Shown: one piece after another, positions 46,586 to 56,490 of the stretch
Layout: each line of letters starts with the position of its first letter
How positions within the stretch are numbered: the stretch's first letter is position 1
Origin: Thermophagus sp052400625
GTDB lineage: Bacteria > Bacteroidota > Bacteroidia > Bacteroidales > Marinilabiliaceae
Reading direction: 5' to 3' (one strand)
Length of the DNA stretch: 64,000 bases
NCBI GenBank assembly: GCA_052400625.1
Contig: JBQTGH010000014.1
Notes under the pieces: model-generated
What the model was told of the DNA's origin: nothing
What the model saw: only the letters and a program-made list of their open reading frames with translations
The model's database searches: none
Made by a program: the position numbers and the translations under genes

Positions 46586-48934
46586 ATGAAAAACCTTTCT
46601 TTTATTTTTAGAATGCTAAAACGCAATCCGCTGTTGGTCTTTGTCAATATTCCAGGGTTAGCAATTGGTTTAAGTGCTATACTGCTACTGTCGGTTTACC
46701 TGAAACATGAATTAAGTTTTGACAAGCATTTTAAAACCAAAGACCAAGTAGTGCGATTATACAATGCCGTAACCAGAAACGGTCAGACCAGAAAAATGGG
46801 CTTCTGTTTAAGAGGCGCCTATACTGAAATACCATCCCAGGTCCCGGAGGTTAGATCTGCAACTCAGATTTATAACGGATGGGAGACGATTGTTGATTAC
46901 AACAAAGTACGTTATCTCAATTTTCGGGTTTTGTATGTCGATAAGGCGTTTTTTGATGTGTTTGGTTTGGAATTGATGTACGGCAGTCCTGATGAAGCAC
47001 TGGATGGATCCGGGAAGGTGGTGATTAGCGAATCAACCGCCAAGAAAATATTTAACCGTACCGATTGTCTTGGAGAAGTGATTACCCTATCGGATGAAAA
47101 AATAATTGTCACCGGGGTCATTAAAGATTTACCCGGCAATAGCCATTTCAGATTCGATTTGTTGGTTTCGATGCCTACCATTAAACCGGAAAAGTGGGGT
47201 GGTTTAGAAGCCTTTACTTATTTTCGGATTAAAGAAAATGCCGATATCGAAATGGCCGGAGCAAAGATTGCCGAAGCCAATAATAGGATCATGAAACCCT
47301 GGGCCAAACCGTTCAATGCCACCGTTCGTTCCGGCGTGGAAAAATTGCCTACCCTGCATTTGCATTCTGTTGTTGGAATGGATTTATCGGCGAAGGCAAA
47401 TTTAAGCCATATCAGCATTGTGGCTTTCATCGCGTTTTTTATTCTGCTGATTGCGCTAATCAATTTTATTAATCTTTATATTCTGCATGGTGAAAAAAGG
47501 ATTGCTGAAATCGCGGCCCGCAAGGCACTGGGAGCCACCAAGGCCACTCTGGCAAAACTCTTTTTTACCGAGACCGGCATCATCGCCCTGATTGCTTTTG
47601 TATTGGCTGTTATTCTTACTGCATTCTTTCAGCCTTCTTTTGCTCAAATTATGCAAAGTCGGATAACCTATGCCGATATATTTTCATGGTCCGGATTATT
47701 GGTTGTGTTGTCAATCCTGGCAATCTTAATCATTGTGTCCGGTGCTTATCCCGTTTATTATTTGTCAAACCTTAATTTGGTTAGTGCTTTAAAAGGAAAA
47801 TCATTGAAAGTTAAAAGAAAGAGTACTTTGTCCCGGATTGCAGTAATATTGCAATTTTCCATCTCTGTTTTTTTGATTTCGGCTTTACTCGTTGTTGTGG
47901 CACAAACAAATTTTTTAAAAAAACAGCCGCTTGGATTTAATCCCGAGAATGTGATCGGAATAACCAATCTTGATGAGAAAATTGTTCAAAGCATCGATGC
48001 CATCGAAAACGAATTGCGGCAGCTCCCCTTCGTTGAAAGTGTGGGGTCTTCAACCCATAGTATGGGGGATGGGTCTAGTGGACAAGCCATAAAAAAGTAT
48101 GGTGCTCCTGGCAATTATTTGGGAATTAGAGAATATCGTGTCAATCCCGGCTTTGACAAAACCATGCAGATTGAATTGGTGGAAGGCCGATATTTTACCA
48201 ACTCCGAAGCCGATAAAATGGGGGTTATCCTTAACCAGGCGGCCGTGAAAATGCTGGGTGGAGATATTGGTGTGGGAAGTCTGGTGGATATGCACGGAGA
48301 GCCCCTGACGGTTATAGGCATCGCGAAAGATTTTATTTTTCAGGACCATCCCGGTGATCCCGTTGCTCCTTTGGTGCTTTCTAATTATTGGTTTTATGTC
48401 AGAAATGTTTATCTCCGGACTCGTGGTAAGTTATCCGGTGAACAGCAAGCCCGCATCGCACAAATATTTAAAAATTATTCGCCGGACTTTATTTATGGGC
48501 AATTTGATATGACCGATGTTTATGCCAATAAGTTTGAAGGCGAAGAACGTGTGATGAAATTGGTTTTGGCGGGAGCCGCGATGGCCATTGCTATTAGTTT
48601 TGTTGGTTTGTTGGCCCTTTCCATTCTGAGTATTACGCGGCGGACAAAGGAGATCGGAATTCGTAAAGTGGTCGGAAGCACAGAATTAGAGGTCGTTCGT
48701 ACACTTTTGTCCGAGACATTAACGATGGTCGGTATTGCCATTGCCATTGCCTGTTTAAGCGGATATTTTGTTTTACAGCAATGGCTCGAAAATTTTGTTG
48801 TCAGAATCAATTTAACACCACTCTATTTCATGGTTAGCGCCGTCATTGCTGTTTTAATCGCATTGCTGGCAGTGAGCTGGCATAGCTGGAAGGCTGCAAC
48901 AAGCAATCCGGTGGATGCTATCAGATATGAATGA
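46586..48934 (+). CDS. FtsX/MacB-like ABC transporter permease 3
   Basis: A 782-residue third paralogue, started at ATG 46586 (MKNLSFIFRMLKRNPLLVF), which gives the usual family N terminus; an upstream TTG would add nine residues. The central FtsX unit has ARKALGATKATLAKLFFTE and the final unit IGIRKVVGSTELEVVRTLL, ending SNPVDAIRYE. It follows permease 2 closely and is followed by a terminator at 48989-49018, so it is the last gene of the operon. Paired permeases may form heterodimers on the single ATPase (inference). Confidence 0.9.
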   Translation: MKNLSFIFRMLKRNPLLVFVNIPGLAIGLSAILLLSVYLKHELSFDKHFKTKDQVVRLYNAVTRNGQTRKMGFCLRGAYTEIPSQVPEVRSATQIYNGWETIVDYNKVRYLNFRVLYVDKAFFDVFGLELMYGSPDEALDGSGKVVISESTAKKIFNRTDCLGEVITLSDEKIIVTGVIKDLPGNSHFRFDLLVSMPTIKPEKWGGLEAFTYFRIKENADIEMAGAKIAEANNRIMKPWAKPFNATVRSGVEKLPTLHLHSVVGMDLSAKANLSHISIVAFIAFFILLIALINFINLYILHGEKRIAEIAARKALGATKATLAKLFFTETGIIALIAFVLAVILTAFFQPSFAQIMQSRITYADIFSWSGLLVVLSILAILIIVSGAYPVYYLSNLNLVSALKGKSLKVKRKSTLSRIAVILQFSISVFLISALLVVVAQTNFLKKQPLGFNPENVIGITNLDEKIVQSIDAIENELRQLPFVESVGSSTHSMGDGSSGQAIKKYGAPGNYLGIREYRVNPGFDKTMQIELVEGRYFTNSEADKMGVILNQAAVKMLGGDIGVGSLVDMHGEPLTVIGIAKDFIFQDHPGDPVAPLVLSNYWFYVRNVYLRTRGKLSGEQQARIAQIFKNYSPDFIYGQFDMTDVYANKFEGEERVMKLVLAGAAMAIAISFVGLLALSILSITRRTKEIGIRKVVGSTELEVVRTLLSETLTMVGIAIAIACLSGYFVLQQWLENFVVRINLTPLYFMVSAVIAVLIALLAVSWHSWKAATSNPVDAIRYE

Positions 48935-48988
48935 GAAAAGCGTACCTTCCTTTTTGAAAATTAAATCTCAGGAACCGACGCGATATTG

Positions 48989-49018
48989 TGGATATGCGTA
49001 ATATCCAGGCGTTTTTTT
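48989..49018 (+). terminator. Terminator at the end of the export operon
   Basis: TGGATAT (48989-48995) and ATATCCA (49001-49007) form a perfect 7-bp stem with a 5-nt loop, followed after GGCG by seven T residues. It lies 55 nt after the stop of permease 3. Confidence 0.6.
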
Positions 49019-49160
49019 GCTAAACTTTAGTGGTGCTTCAAAATAGTATTTTATCAATTTTAAGCGTTTAGTGGATATTGATTAGATGTATCTGTTTTCA
49101 GTGTACCAAAAAATCACTAATTTGGCGGGCAAAACAAATTGAGTCGAACTATCAAGAAGA

Positions 49161-49868
49161 ATGAATATGAATCTGTTTTTGATGATACAGGCTGCCGGTG
49201 AGGCCGCTGCCCAAGCGGGCGAAATGGCAGGTGGTGAAGAAAAAGCAACCATTAATCTTTTCGAATTGTTAATTCAGGGCGGTTGGATTATGATTCCGCT
49301 TTTTTTGCTGTCGTTTGTTGCCGTTTACATCTTTATTGAACGATATCTGGCCATAAAGCGGGCATCCAGAGAAGATAAAAGCTTTATGAATCGCATAAAA
49401 GACTATATCCATGAGGGAAAGATTGATTCAGCACTGGCGCTTTGTCAATCGCATGACAATCCTATTTCTCGGATGATTGAAAAAGGGATCACCCGAATCG
49501 GCAGGCCGTTAAATGACGTCAATACCGCCATCGAGAATGTGGGTAATTTGGAAGTCAGCAGGTTGGAAAAAGGATTGCCGGTGTTGGCCACCGTAGCAGG
49601 GGGGGCGCCCATGATTGGTTTTACGGGTACGGTTATTGGTATGATTAAATCGTTCTGGGAGATGTCCAATGCAGGAAGTAACATTGAAGTGGACATGCTT
49701 GCCGGTGGTATTTATACCGCCCTGGTGACCACTGTAACAGGTCTGATTGTGGGAATTATCGCCTATTTTGCCTACAACTGGCTGGTGGCCCGGATTGAAA
49801 GTGTGGTCTTTAAAATGGAAGCGAGAACCATGGAATTCATGGACCTTTTGAATGAACCCGCCGGTTAG
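49161..49868 (+). CDS. exbB: MotA/TolQ/ExbB proton channel family protein
   Basis: Inner-membrane proton-channel subunit that energises TonB or TolA. The 235 residues include an N-terminal hydrophobic stretch, a membrane helix around residues 43-65 (GGWIMIPLFLLSFVAVYIFI), and the conserved C-terminal pair of helices with LPVLATVAGGAPMIGFTGTV and IYTALVTTVTGLIVGIIAYF. The cytoplasmic loop with ISRMIEKGI lies between. It starts a short cluster with exbD and a TonB-like gene, so it most likely drives outer-membrane nutrient uptake. Confidence 0.92.
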   Translation: MNMNLFLMIQAAGEAAAQAGEMAGGEEKATINLFELLIQGGWIMIPLFLLSFVAVYIFIERYLAIKRASREDKSFMNRIKDYIHEGKIDSALALCQSHDNPISRMIEKGITRIGRPLNDVNTAIENVGNLEVSRLEKGLPVLATVAGGAPMIGFTGTVIGMIKSFWEMSNAGSNIEVDMLAGGIYTALVTTVTGLIVGIIAYFAYNWLVARIESVVFKMEARTMEFMDLLNEPAG

Positions 49869-49937
49869 CGGTCGGGTTATAGTAGATGGCAGTGCCTTGA
49901 CGGACTGTAGGTTAATTAACGGAAACAAATTTAGGTC

Positions 49938-50330
49938 ATGGCTTTAAAGTCAAGAAGTAAAATAGATCCAACATTTAGTATGTCGTCGATGACAGATGTG
50001 GTTTTTCTGTTGTTGATCTTTTTCATGATCACATCCACATTAGTGCATCCTACGGCGCTTAAATTATTATTGCCGCAAAGTGCCAACCAGACGGCGGCAA
50101 AACCCCAGACCACTGTCTCCATCACCCGTGATCTCAGATATTATGTGGAAGACCGAAGAGTCAGTTTCAGTCAGATAGAACCCATATTGAAAGAAAAAGT
50201 GGGACAAAATCCCGATATTTACATCTCTCTTCATGTGGATGAAAACGTTCCTATGAGAGAAGTGGTGAAAGTGATGAATATTGCCAAACGCAATAAGTAT
50301 AAGTTGATTTTGGCAACTCGGGCGAAATAA
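49938..50330 (+). CDS. exbD: ExbD/TolR family biopolymer transport protein
   Basis: Single-span partner of ExbB with 130 residues. The membrane helix (about residues 16-36) contains the proton-relay aspartate in MSSMTDVVFLLLIFFMITST, and the periplasmic domain follows (ISLHVDENVPMREVVKVMNI). It starts 69 nt after exbB. Bacteroidota clusters often carry two exbD genes in a row; only one is present here. Confidence 0.93.
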   Translation: MALKSRSKIDPTFSMSSMTDVVFLLLIFFMITSTLVHPTALKLLLPQSANQTAAKPQTTVSITRDLRYYVEDRRVSFSQIEPILKEKVGQNPDIYISLHVDENVPMREVVKVMNIAKRNKYKLILATRAK

Positions 50331-50686
50331 CTTTGGGCCCTATTTGATAGGAAAGCCATTAATGAAAGAGTGCCTTTTAAGGATTAGGGTTTTAGTTGTT
50401 CTCATTCATTTCTCATTGGCCCGGATGAGATCGGCGCTATGTAATTAGTGCGTTTATATCAAGAAAGATTTCGGACGCGTTGGTGGACTGTGATATATTA
50501 TAAAAAAAGGTTAGGTAGAGTGGCAGGGAACCGGTTTAGTGGTAGATTTAGTCGTTAGCTTGTATCGGCTTTTGACTATTCCAAGAACCTAGTTTATAGG
50601 ACGATTAGTTCGTATTGACAGAGTTGTTGAGAAAGAGGCCAAGAAAAAATTAGAACTGTTATTTTTAGAGGAATAATTTTTAGAAG
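50331..50686. other. Gene-free spacer between exbD and the TonB-like gene
   Basis: This 356-nt spacer has no credible ORF. Weak similarity to the dispersed repeat (CATTTCTCATTGGCCCGGAT, about 50406-50425) is visible. No terminator or strong promoter element was recognised. Confidence 0.35.
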
Positions 50687-51607
50687 ATGACCAATCCATC
50701 CAAAAAAGATAAAAGAGCAGGCGTTATCGGTAGCACCATTTTTCATGTGGTTCTATTGATTCTTCTTATGGTATTGGGGCTTTCCAGTATGCCAAGGGAA
50801 GAGGAAGGTATTTTGGTCGATTTCGGTGATGGCCCTACCGGGATGGGAGCATCGGAACCCATTCTCAGCCAGCCGGCAGGTGTGCAAAACAAACAACCGA
50901 CCAGTCAGCCCGAGCCGGTGAGTCCACCCCCGACCACCTCGCCTGAAGCCGCGGAGGAGACTGTTAACACCCAGGATTTTGAAGAAGCTCCCTCCATCAG
51001 TGAAGAAGAAAAAGCAAAACAAGAGGCTGAAAAGAAAAGACTGGAAGAGGAGCGCAAACGTCAGGAGGAGATAGAACGACAAAAACGAATCGAAGAGGAG
51101 AAGAGACGGCAGGAAGAGTTGGAACGGCAGCGAAAACTGGAAGAAGAAAGAAAAAGACAAGAAGAACTGGAACGAAAAGCTCAGGAAGCTCGAAACAATG
51201 TGCTTAATGCCTTCAGTAAAACAGAAGGTACTGGCGCTTCCCAGGGTGAAGCCGGCGGTGTCGGAAACCAAGGAGCCCCAGGTGGTGAACCCGGTGTGGG
51301 AACATACACCGGTACCGGAAAAGGAAAAAGTGGGACAGGGTATGATTTGAGAGGACGTTCGTTGAAAGGATCATTGCCTAAACCCGAATATAATATTCAG
51401 GAAGAAGGTATCGTTGTGGTGCAAATTACTGTGGATCCTGACGGAAATGTTATAAATGCAGTACCAATTCTCAAAGGCACCACTACGCAAAACTCATATT
51501 TGTGGAGAGTGGCCAAGGCTGCAGCCATGAAGGCTCGTTTTAATCCCGATCCCAATGCTCCCGCAAAACAAGTGGGAACCATTACTTATCATTTCAGTTT
51601 GGAATAG
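50687..51607 (+). CDS. TonB/TolA-like energy transducer with a charged single-helix spacer
   Basis: A 306-residue protein with a short cytoplasmic N terminus, one membrane helix (about residues 14-33), a Pro/Ser/Thr-rich stretch (about 60-100), and a roughly 65-residue Glu/Lys/Arg-rich segment (about 105-168), typical of an extended single alpha-helix. A Gly-rich linker and a C-terminal TonB-like domain (EEGIVVVQITVDPDGNVINA, from about 238) follow. It would span the periplasm and pass ExbBD energy to outer-membrane receptors. The charged helix recalls TolA, so a TolA role is the alternative. It lies 356 nt after exbD. Confidence 0.88.
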   Translation: MTNPSKKDKRAGVIGSTIFHVVLLILLMVLGLSSMPREEEGILVDFGDGPTGMGASEPILSQPAGVQNKQPTSQPEPVSPPPTTSPEAAEETVNTQDFEEAPSISEEEKAKQEAEKKRLEEERKRQEEIERQKRIEEEKRRQEELERQRKLEEERKRQEELERKAQEARNNVLNAFSKTEGTGASQGEAGGVGNQGAPGGEPGVGTYTGTGKGKSGTGYDLRGRSLKGSLPKPEYNIQEEGIVVVQITVDPDGNVINAVPILKGTTTQNSYLWRVAKAAAMKARFNPDPNAPAKQVGTITYHFSLE

Positions 51608-51937
51608 TGAAAATGAAGTAAAAAGAATTCTCGTCGGTGAGTTTTTAACAATTCTGTTTAATTCTGGGGAACAAAACAATGAAATGAGCATGATAATGGA
51701 AGTTTGTCACTTTAGAGGTAAGGGATGAGGCGGTTAGGGTCGAAAGGGAATTGGTAGGATGGTTGAGTGGTGGCTGCGGAACTGCGACAGAGTGGTTTCC
51801 GGGAACTCTGAACTTAAAACCATTACCTCGAAACTTAATTGTTCGTGTGAGTTCCATTCGGTCAATTACTTAAATTAATTTATGAGAGCCATAGAAGTAT
51901 CCCCCAATGACTCTGAACACCCTCCGAAGTTTTCCTT
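51608..51937. other. Convergent spacer with a copy of the dispersed repeat
   Basis: This 330-nt spacer separates the convergent TonB-like and TauE/SafE-like genes. It carries a copy of the dispersed intergenic repeat at 51844-51881 (GTGAGTTCCATTCGGTCAAT then TACTTAAATTAATTT). No terminator hairpin was recognised. Confidence 0.5.
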
Positions 51938-52702
51938 TTAAAGCAGCCCTAATACTTTTAGTCCGGAAAATAATACCACTGCCAGGAGAATATATCTGAT
52001 GTTTTTGGCGCCGATCTTACTTGCATATTTCGACGCGATCCAGGCCCCCGCGGCATTGCCTGCTGCCAAGCACAATCCGTAACTCCAAACAATTTGCCCG
52101 GCCTTTAGAAATACGGCCACGGCCACCAGTGTGAAGGCTAGAACCATCAGTACTTTTACGGCATTGGCCCGGACTAAATCATAGCCGGCACCCAAAACCA
52201 GTCCGGCCAGCAAAAAGAGACCTACTCCTGCCTGAATAAATCCACCATAAATGCCAATGAAAAAAAAGAGAATGGTGTTGATCCATCTCGACTTGGTGGT
52301 TGGCATTGTCCCCGCTTTCCCTTTAATCCAACTGGAGGGCTTCAGTAAAATCACAAAAAACATTACGACCAATAGTCCACCAATGAAATAGTTGAGAAAA
52401 TCTTCTTCTATTTCAACCGCCAAGGTAGCACCCAGCAAAGAACCGAAAAGGGTCGGGAAAATCAGTGCCCATTCTCTTTTCGGTTGCAGTTCTTTTTGTC
52501 GTACGAAATTACCCGTAGCAACCAGGTTTTGTACCACCACACCGATGCGGTTGGTGCCGTTGGCAATGGCCGGTGGAAGGCCCATGAACATCAATAACGG
52601 TAATGTAATTAATGATCCACTACCGGCAAAGGTGTTGATCACACCCGCAGCCAATCCGGCCAATATCAATAACAGGGCGTTGATGGGTTCCAGTGTTGGC
52701 AT
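51938..52702 (-). CDS. TauE/SafE family permease (sulfite/organosulfonate exporter family)
   Basis: A 254-residue inner-membrane protein with about eight hydrophobic segments. The family signature is at the N terminus (LAAGVINTFAGSGSLITLPL, residues 18-37), and its repeat-like counterpart is YGGFIQAGVGLFLLAGLVLG near residue 155. Members export sulfoacetate, sulfite or related anions, or have unknown substrates, and neighbouring genes give no hint. A short spacer with a terminator separates it from glyA upstream on the same strand. Confidence 0.9.
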   Translation of the reverse strand: MPTLEPINALLLILAGLAAGVINTFAGSGSLITLPLLMFMGLPPAIANGTNRIGVVVQNLVATGNFVRQKELQPKREWALIFPTLFGSLLGATLAVEIEEDFLNYFIGGLLVVMFFVILLKPSSWIKGKAGTMPTTKSRWINTILFFFIGIYGGFIQAGVGLFLLAGLVLGAGYDLVRANAVKVLMVLAFTLVAVAVFLKAGQIVWSYGLCLAAGNAAGAWIASKYASKIGAKNIRYILLAVVLFSGLKVLGLL

Positions 52703-53005
52703 ATCTATCGAAATTTAAACCTCTTTATGTGATCTTATGACCTTCCGCCGGCTCTTGAATGGTTTTATTGAATGTATACTGCGTATGATCATGTCGCCTA
52801 AAAAGAAAAAGTGCCGGTACACGACACTTTTGTTATGATTGAAACGAACTTGATCCAAGCAATAAGGCTACCAGGCAATTAGACCAATAGGCCAATGGAC
52901 TAATATATTTCTATTTTTTCTACCTGTATCCAAACGATTTTTGGCTTCCGGCCTCTGACTTCCCGTTCTTCATCATCAGCACATCAACCATCCAACCATT
53001 ATATA
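52703..53005. other. Spacer with terminator and word-like repeats
   Basis: This 303-nt spacer lies between glyA and the TauE/SafE-like gene. It contains the hairpin annotated at 52807-52831 and the words AATTAGACCAATAGGCCAAT (about 52875-52894), which resemble those at 44021-44040. No gene. Confidence 0.45.
52807..52831 (-). terminator. Terminator downstream of glyA
   Basis: AAAAGTG (52807-52813) and CACTTTT (52825-52831) form a 7-bp stem with an 11-nt loop. Read on the minus strand it is followed by a T-rich run, so it would stop transcription leaving glyA about 175 nt past its stop codon. Confidence 0.55.
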
Positions 53006-54283
53006 TTATTTAAAAATGGGAAAATCTTTCATCATTTCATTCACCCTTTTTCTAACCGAGGCAATGGTTGCTTCACTATCGGGGTTGCTCAAGACTTCAT
53101 CAATGAGATCGACAACGGGAACCATATGTTCTTCTTTCAACCCGCGGGTGGTCAGAGCGGCCGTTCCTACACGAATTCCTGACGTTTGGAAGGGGGAACG
53201 ATCATCGAATGGCACCATGTTTTTATTGATGGTAATATCGGCCAATACCAGAGTGTTTTCAGCTTTTTTTCCTGTTAATTCAGGAAATTTGGTCCGCAAA
53301 TCGATGAGCATACTGTGGTTGTCGGTTCCCCCCGAAATCACTTTGTAGCCTTTGGCAATAAAACACTCTGCCATTTTCTTGGCATTCTTCTGCACCTGTT
53401 TTTGATATTCTTTATATTCGGGCTGCAGCGCTTCATAGAATGCTACTCCTTTGGCGGCAATGATGTGTTCCAGCGGTCCACCCTGAATACCGGGAAATAC
53501 TGCAGAATCGAGCAGCGAAGACATTTTTCTGATTTCTCCCTTTTTGGTTTTGATGCCCATGGGATTGTCAAAATCTTTCCCCATCAGGATGATTCCCCCC
53601 CGAGGACCTCTCAGTGTTTTGTGGGTGGTGGAGGTGACGATATGCGCGTATTTTACCGGGTTTTTCAATAATCCGGCAGCAATAAGTCCGGCAGGGTGTG
53701 CCATATCGATCATGAGGATCGCACCCACTTTGTCGGCAATGGCACGCATACGTTCATAATCCCAGTCACGTGAATAGGCCGAGGCACCGCCAATGATCAG
53801 TTTGGGCTTATGTTCCAGCGCCAGCTTTTCCATCATGTCATAATCTACCAGTCCGGTATCCTCTTTCACGCCATAGGCAATGGGTTGATAAAGTTTTCCC
53901 GAACTGTTAACCGGTGAACCGTGAGAGAGGTGACCTCCATGTGCCAGGTCCAAACCCAGAAATTTGTCCCCCGGATTCAAAACGGTCATCAATACAGCCA
54001 TATTGGCTTGGGCACCACTGTGTGGCTGTACGTTGGCCCATTCGGCATCAAAGAGTTCTTTTAATCGTTCAATGGCCAGCGTTTCACTTTCATCCACGAC
54101 CTGACAACCCCCATAATAACGCTTCCCGGGGAGACCTTCCGCATATTTGTTGGTCATGCATGAACCCATGGCTTCCATTACCTGGTCGCTTACAAAATTT
54201 TCGGAGGCAATCAGTTCGATGCCATTAAGCTGTCGCTGATGCTCTTTTTCGATCAGTGCAAAGATTTTGTCGTCTCTCTTCAT
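53006..54283 (-). CDS. glyA: Serine hydroxymethyltransferase
   Basis: PLP-dependent interconversion of serine and glycine with tetrahydrofolate, the main source of one-carbon units. The 425 residues are full length. The PLP-binding Lys222 lies in the signature VTSTTHKTLRGPRGG, and other conserved blocks are IELIASENF near the N terminus, YAEGLPGKRYYGG, and MAHPAGLIAAG. It starts at ATG 54283. It appears to be transcribed alone, with a terminator downstream. Confidence 0.97.
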   Translation of the reverse strand: MKRDDKIFALIEKEHQRQLNGIELIASENFVSDQVMEAMGSCMTNKYAEGLPGKRYYGGCQVVDESETLAIERLKELFDAEWANVQPHSGAQANMAVLMTVLNPGDKFLGLDLAHGGHLSHGSPVNSSGKLYQPIAYGVKEDTGLVDYDMMEKLALEHKPKLIIGGASAYSRDWDYERMRAIADKVGAILMIDMAHPAGLIAAGLLKNPVKYAHIVTSTTHKTLRGPRGGIILMGKDFDNPMGIKTKKGEIRKMSSLLDSAVFPGIQGGPLEHIIAAKGVAFYEALQPEYKEYQKQVQKNAKKMAECFIAKGYKVISGGTDNHSMLIDLRTKFPELTGKKAENTLVLADITINKNMVPFDDRSPFQTSGIRVGTAALTTRGLKEEHMVPVVDLIDEVLSNPDSEATIASVRKRVNEMMKDFPIFK

Positions 54284-54711
54284 AGTTTTGTATCGTTTGA
54301 TGCCTTTAATGATAGATTGAAGAATGAGGGGAACAACATTGAGCGATTTTTCTTCTCGGAACCGGATGGTTTTTTTAGGAGGTAAGAAAAACCTCCGGCG
54401 AAAAAGTGTATGAATTCTAATGTTGCTGCGTTAATACCAATCTACTATTATGAAAGGCCGGAAAATAAATTGATAATTTTTGTCAAAGGTAAAGAATTCC
54501 ATTTATTTTATCGGCAATTCTTACAGCAATTTCACTATTCCCAAAATGTTACCGTAGGGCTTCAATATTTCCGTATAACATTTCACTCTCTTTTTGAAAA
54601 GAGGCAACAAAAACTTTCAGCGTCGGGGTAAAAAACTATTTAAAAATGTAGTTTGAAGGAGGATGCGAAAAGTTTAATTTGCTGCGAACTGATTCACCTG
54701 CCGTCTATTCA
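54284..54711. other. Spacer upstream of glyA
   Basis: This 428-nt spacer has a small hairpin GGAGGT/ACCTCC (54378-54396) about 95 nt upstream of glyA. No recognised riboswitch fold, promoter consensus or gene was found. Confidence 0.4.
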
Positions 54712-56490
54712 TTATTCATCGGAGAAGTGAATTAATACTCTGCGATAAACAGAGAAGATTTTGGATTTGGAGACAAACCCCAGGTATTTTCCATTCTCTA
54801 CTACCGGCAAATTCCAGGCCCCCGTCTCTTCAAATTTTCGCATCACCTTATCCATGCTTTCGTTGGCCTCAATAAAAGCGGGGGGGATGGTCATGAGATT
54901 TTCCACCTTTGTTTGGTTGTAGAGTTCGTTATTGAACATGATTTCCCGGATGTCATCCAACAATACAATACCCAGCAGTTTCCCTTCTTCGTTTAATACG
55001 GGGAAGATATTCCTTCTGGCTTTGGCAATAACTTTCACCAGTTCGCCCAGGGTTTGTTGCGGACTCACGGTCTTGAAATCGGTCTCAATGACTTTGTTGA
55101 GGCGCATAAGGGTCAATACCGCTTTGTCTTTGTGGTGGGTGAGTAGTTCTCCTTTTTTGGCAAGCCGTTTGGTATAAATGGAGTGTGGCTCAAAGTACAT
55201 GATGGTCAGATACGATACCGTGGAGGTTAGAATAAGCGGAATGAAGAGGGCGTATCCGTGGGTGATTTCAGCGATAAGAAAGATGGCGGTCAAAGGTGCA
55301 TGCATTACTCCGGCCATCAATGCCGCCATGCCTGCCAAAGCAAAGTGGGCTTCCGGTAAATTGACCCAACCCATCTGATTCAACAGTCTGGCCATAAAAA
55401 AACCGGCGACACCCCCCGTGAAAAGGGTGGGGGCAAATATTCCTCCCACGCCGCCGCTCCCATTGGTGGCCGCGGTGGCCAAAACCTTGAAAGCAATGAG
55501 AAGACCCAGAAAACCCAATATGACCAGGTTGCTATCCCGAAAATGATAGAAAAATGTGTTTTCCAGTACAGCATCGGCGTTCCCACTGAGTAACGCCGAG
55601 ATGGTGGTATAGCCTTCCCCGTATAACGGCGGAAAAAGAAATATCAGCAGGCTGAGAATGGCGCCTCCTGTTAGCAACCGTAGAAAGGGATTCTTAATCT
55701 TTAAAATTTTTCCTTCCATATACATACTACCCCAGGTCATGTAAAGCGATATGAGTCCGCCCACAATGCCCAATACCACATACCAGGGGAGATTGTTGAG
55801 TAAAAACGGATCCTGAAGGTGAAAGGCAAATTCCGCGCCTTTACCCAGAAAGAGATAGGCTATGGTGGTGGCGGTGACCGACGAAATTAATAGCGGAATG
55901 ACCGAGGCCATGGTCAAGTCGAGCATGAGGACCTCCAGGGTAAATACCAAACCCGCTATGGGGGCTTTAAAAATACCGGCAATGGCACCCGCTGCACCGC
56001 TACCTACCAACAAGGTGATGGTTTTCTGGTTGAGGTGAAACATCCTTCCCAACGAAGAACCAATGGAAGCACCCGTTAATACGATAGGGGCTTCCGCACC
56101 TACCGACCCTCCAAAACCAATGGTAAAAGTACTTCCGATGATGGAGGTGTAGGAATTGTGCGGTTTTAAATACCCTCCTTTCCGGGAAAAGGCATATAGA
56201 ATTTTGGTGATGCCGTGACTGATTTTGTCTTTTACAATAAATCGCGTGAACAATACCGTTAGCGTAATCCCAAGAAGCGGATAGGCCAGGTATAGTAAAT
56301 TTTGATTGTCTAGATTAAATCCTTCGGTTAATAATTGATTGGTAAAATGGATGGTGTTTTTTAAAATTACCGCCGCCAGTCCACTCCCGATACCAATTAT
56401 AAAACTTAGAATCAGAGTAAGATGTTTTTGTGAAAGGTGTTTTACACGCCAGATTAAAAATCGTCCTAATAGTTTAGATGCTGTTTCCAT
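54712..56490 (-). CDS. ClC-type chloride channel/antiporter with CBS domains
   Basis: A 592-residue membrane protein. The ClC domain (about residues 20-440) has the gating Glu133 in GSVGAEAPIVLTGASIGS (equivalent of GREGP) and the selectivity motif GGIFAP near residue 355. The usual GSGIP motif is altered to SHGIT near 91-95. Two cytoplasmic CBS domains follow (from about 465: VSPQQTLGELVKVI and MTIPPAFIEANESMDKVM). Retention of the gating Glu suggests an H+-coupled anion antiporter. The upstream spacer carries a long inverted repeat. Confidence 0.93.
   Translation of the reverse strand: METASKLLGRFLIWRVKHLSQKHLTLILSFIIGIGSGLAAVILKNTIHFTNQLLTEGFNLDNQNLLYLAYPLLGITLTVLFTRFIVKDKISHGITKILYAFSRKGGYLKPHNSYTSIIGSTFTIGFGGSVGAEAPIVLTGASIGSSLGRMFHLNQKTITLLVGSGAAGAIAGIFKAPIAGLVFTLEVLMLDLTMASVIPLLISSVTATTIAYLFLGKGAEFAFHLQDPFLLNNLPWYVVLGIVGGLISLYMTWGSMYMEGKILKIKNPFLRLLTGGAILSLLIFLFPPLYGEGYTTISALLSGNADAVLENTFFYHFRDSNLVILGFLGLLIAFKVLATAATNGSGGVGGIFAPTLFTGGVAGFFMARLLNQMGWVNLPEAHFALAGMAALMAGVMHAPLTAIFLIAEITHGYALFIPLILTSTVSYLTIMYFEPHSIYTKRLAKKGELLTHHKDKAVLTLMRLNKVIETDFKTVSPQQTLGELVKVIAKARRNIFPVLNEEGKLLGIVLLDDIREIMFNNELYNQTKVENLMTIPPAFIEANESMDKVMRKFEETGAWNLPVVENGKYLGFVSKSKIFSVYRRVLIHFSDE

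Noticed and set aside
54284..54420. Glycine or tetrahydrofolate riboswitch upstream of glyA
   Set aside because: Only one small GGAGGT/ACCTCC hairpin is visible; no conserved aptamer core could be recognised.
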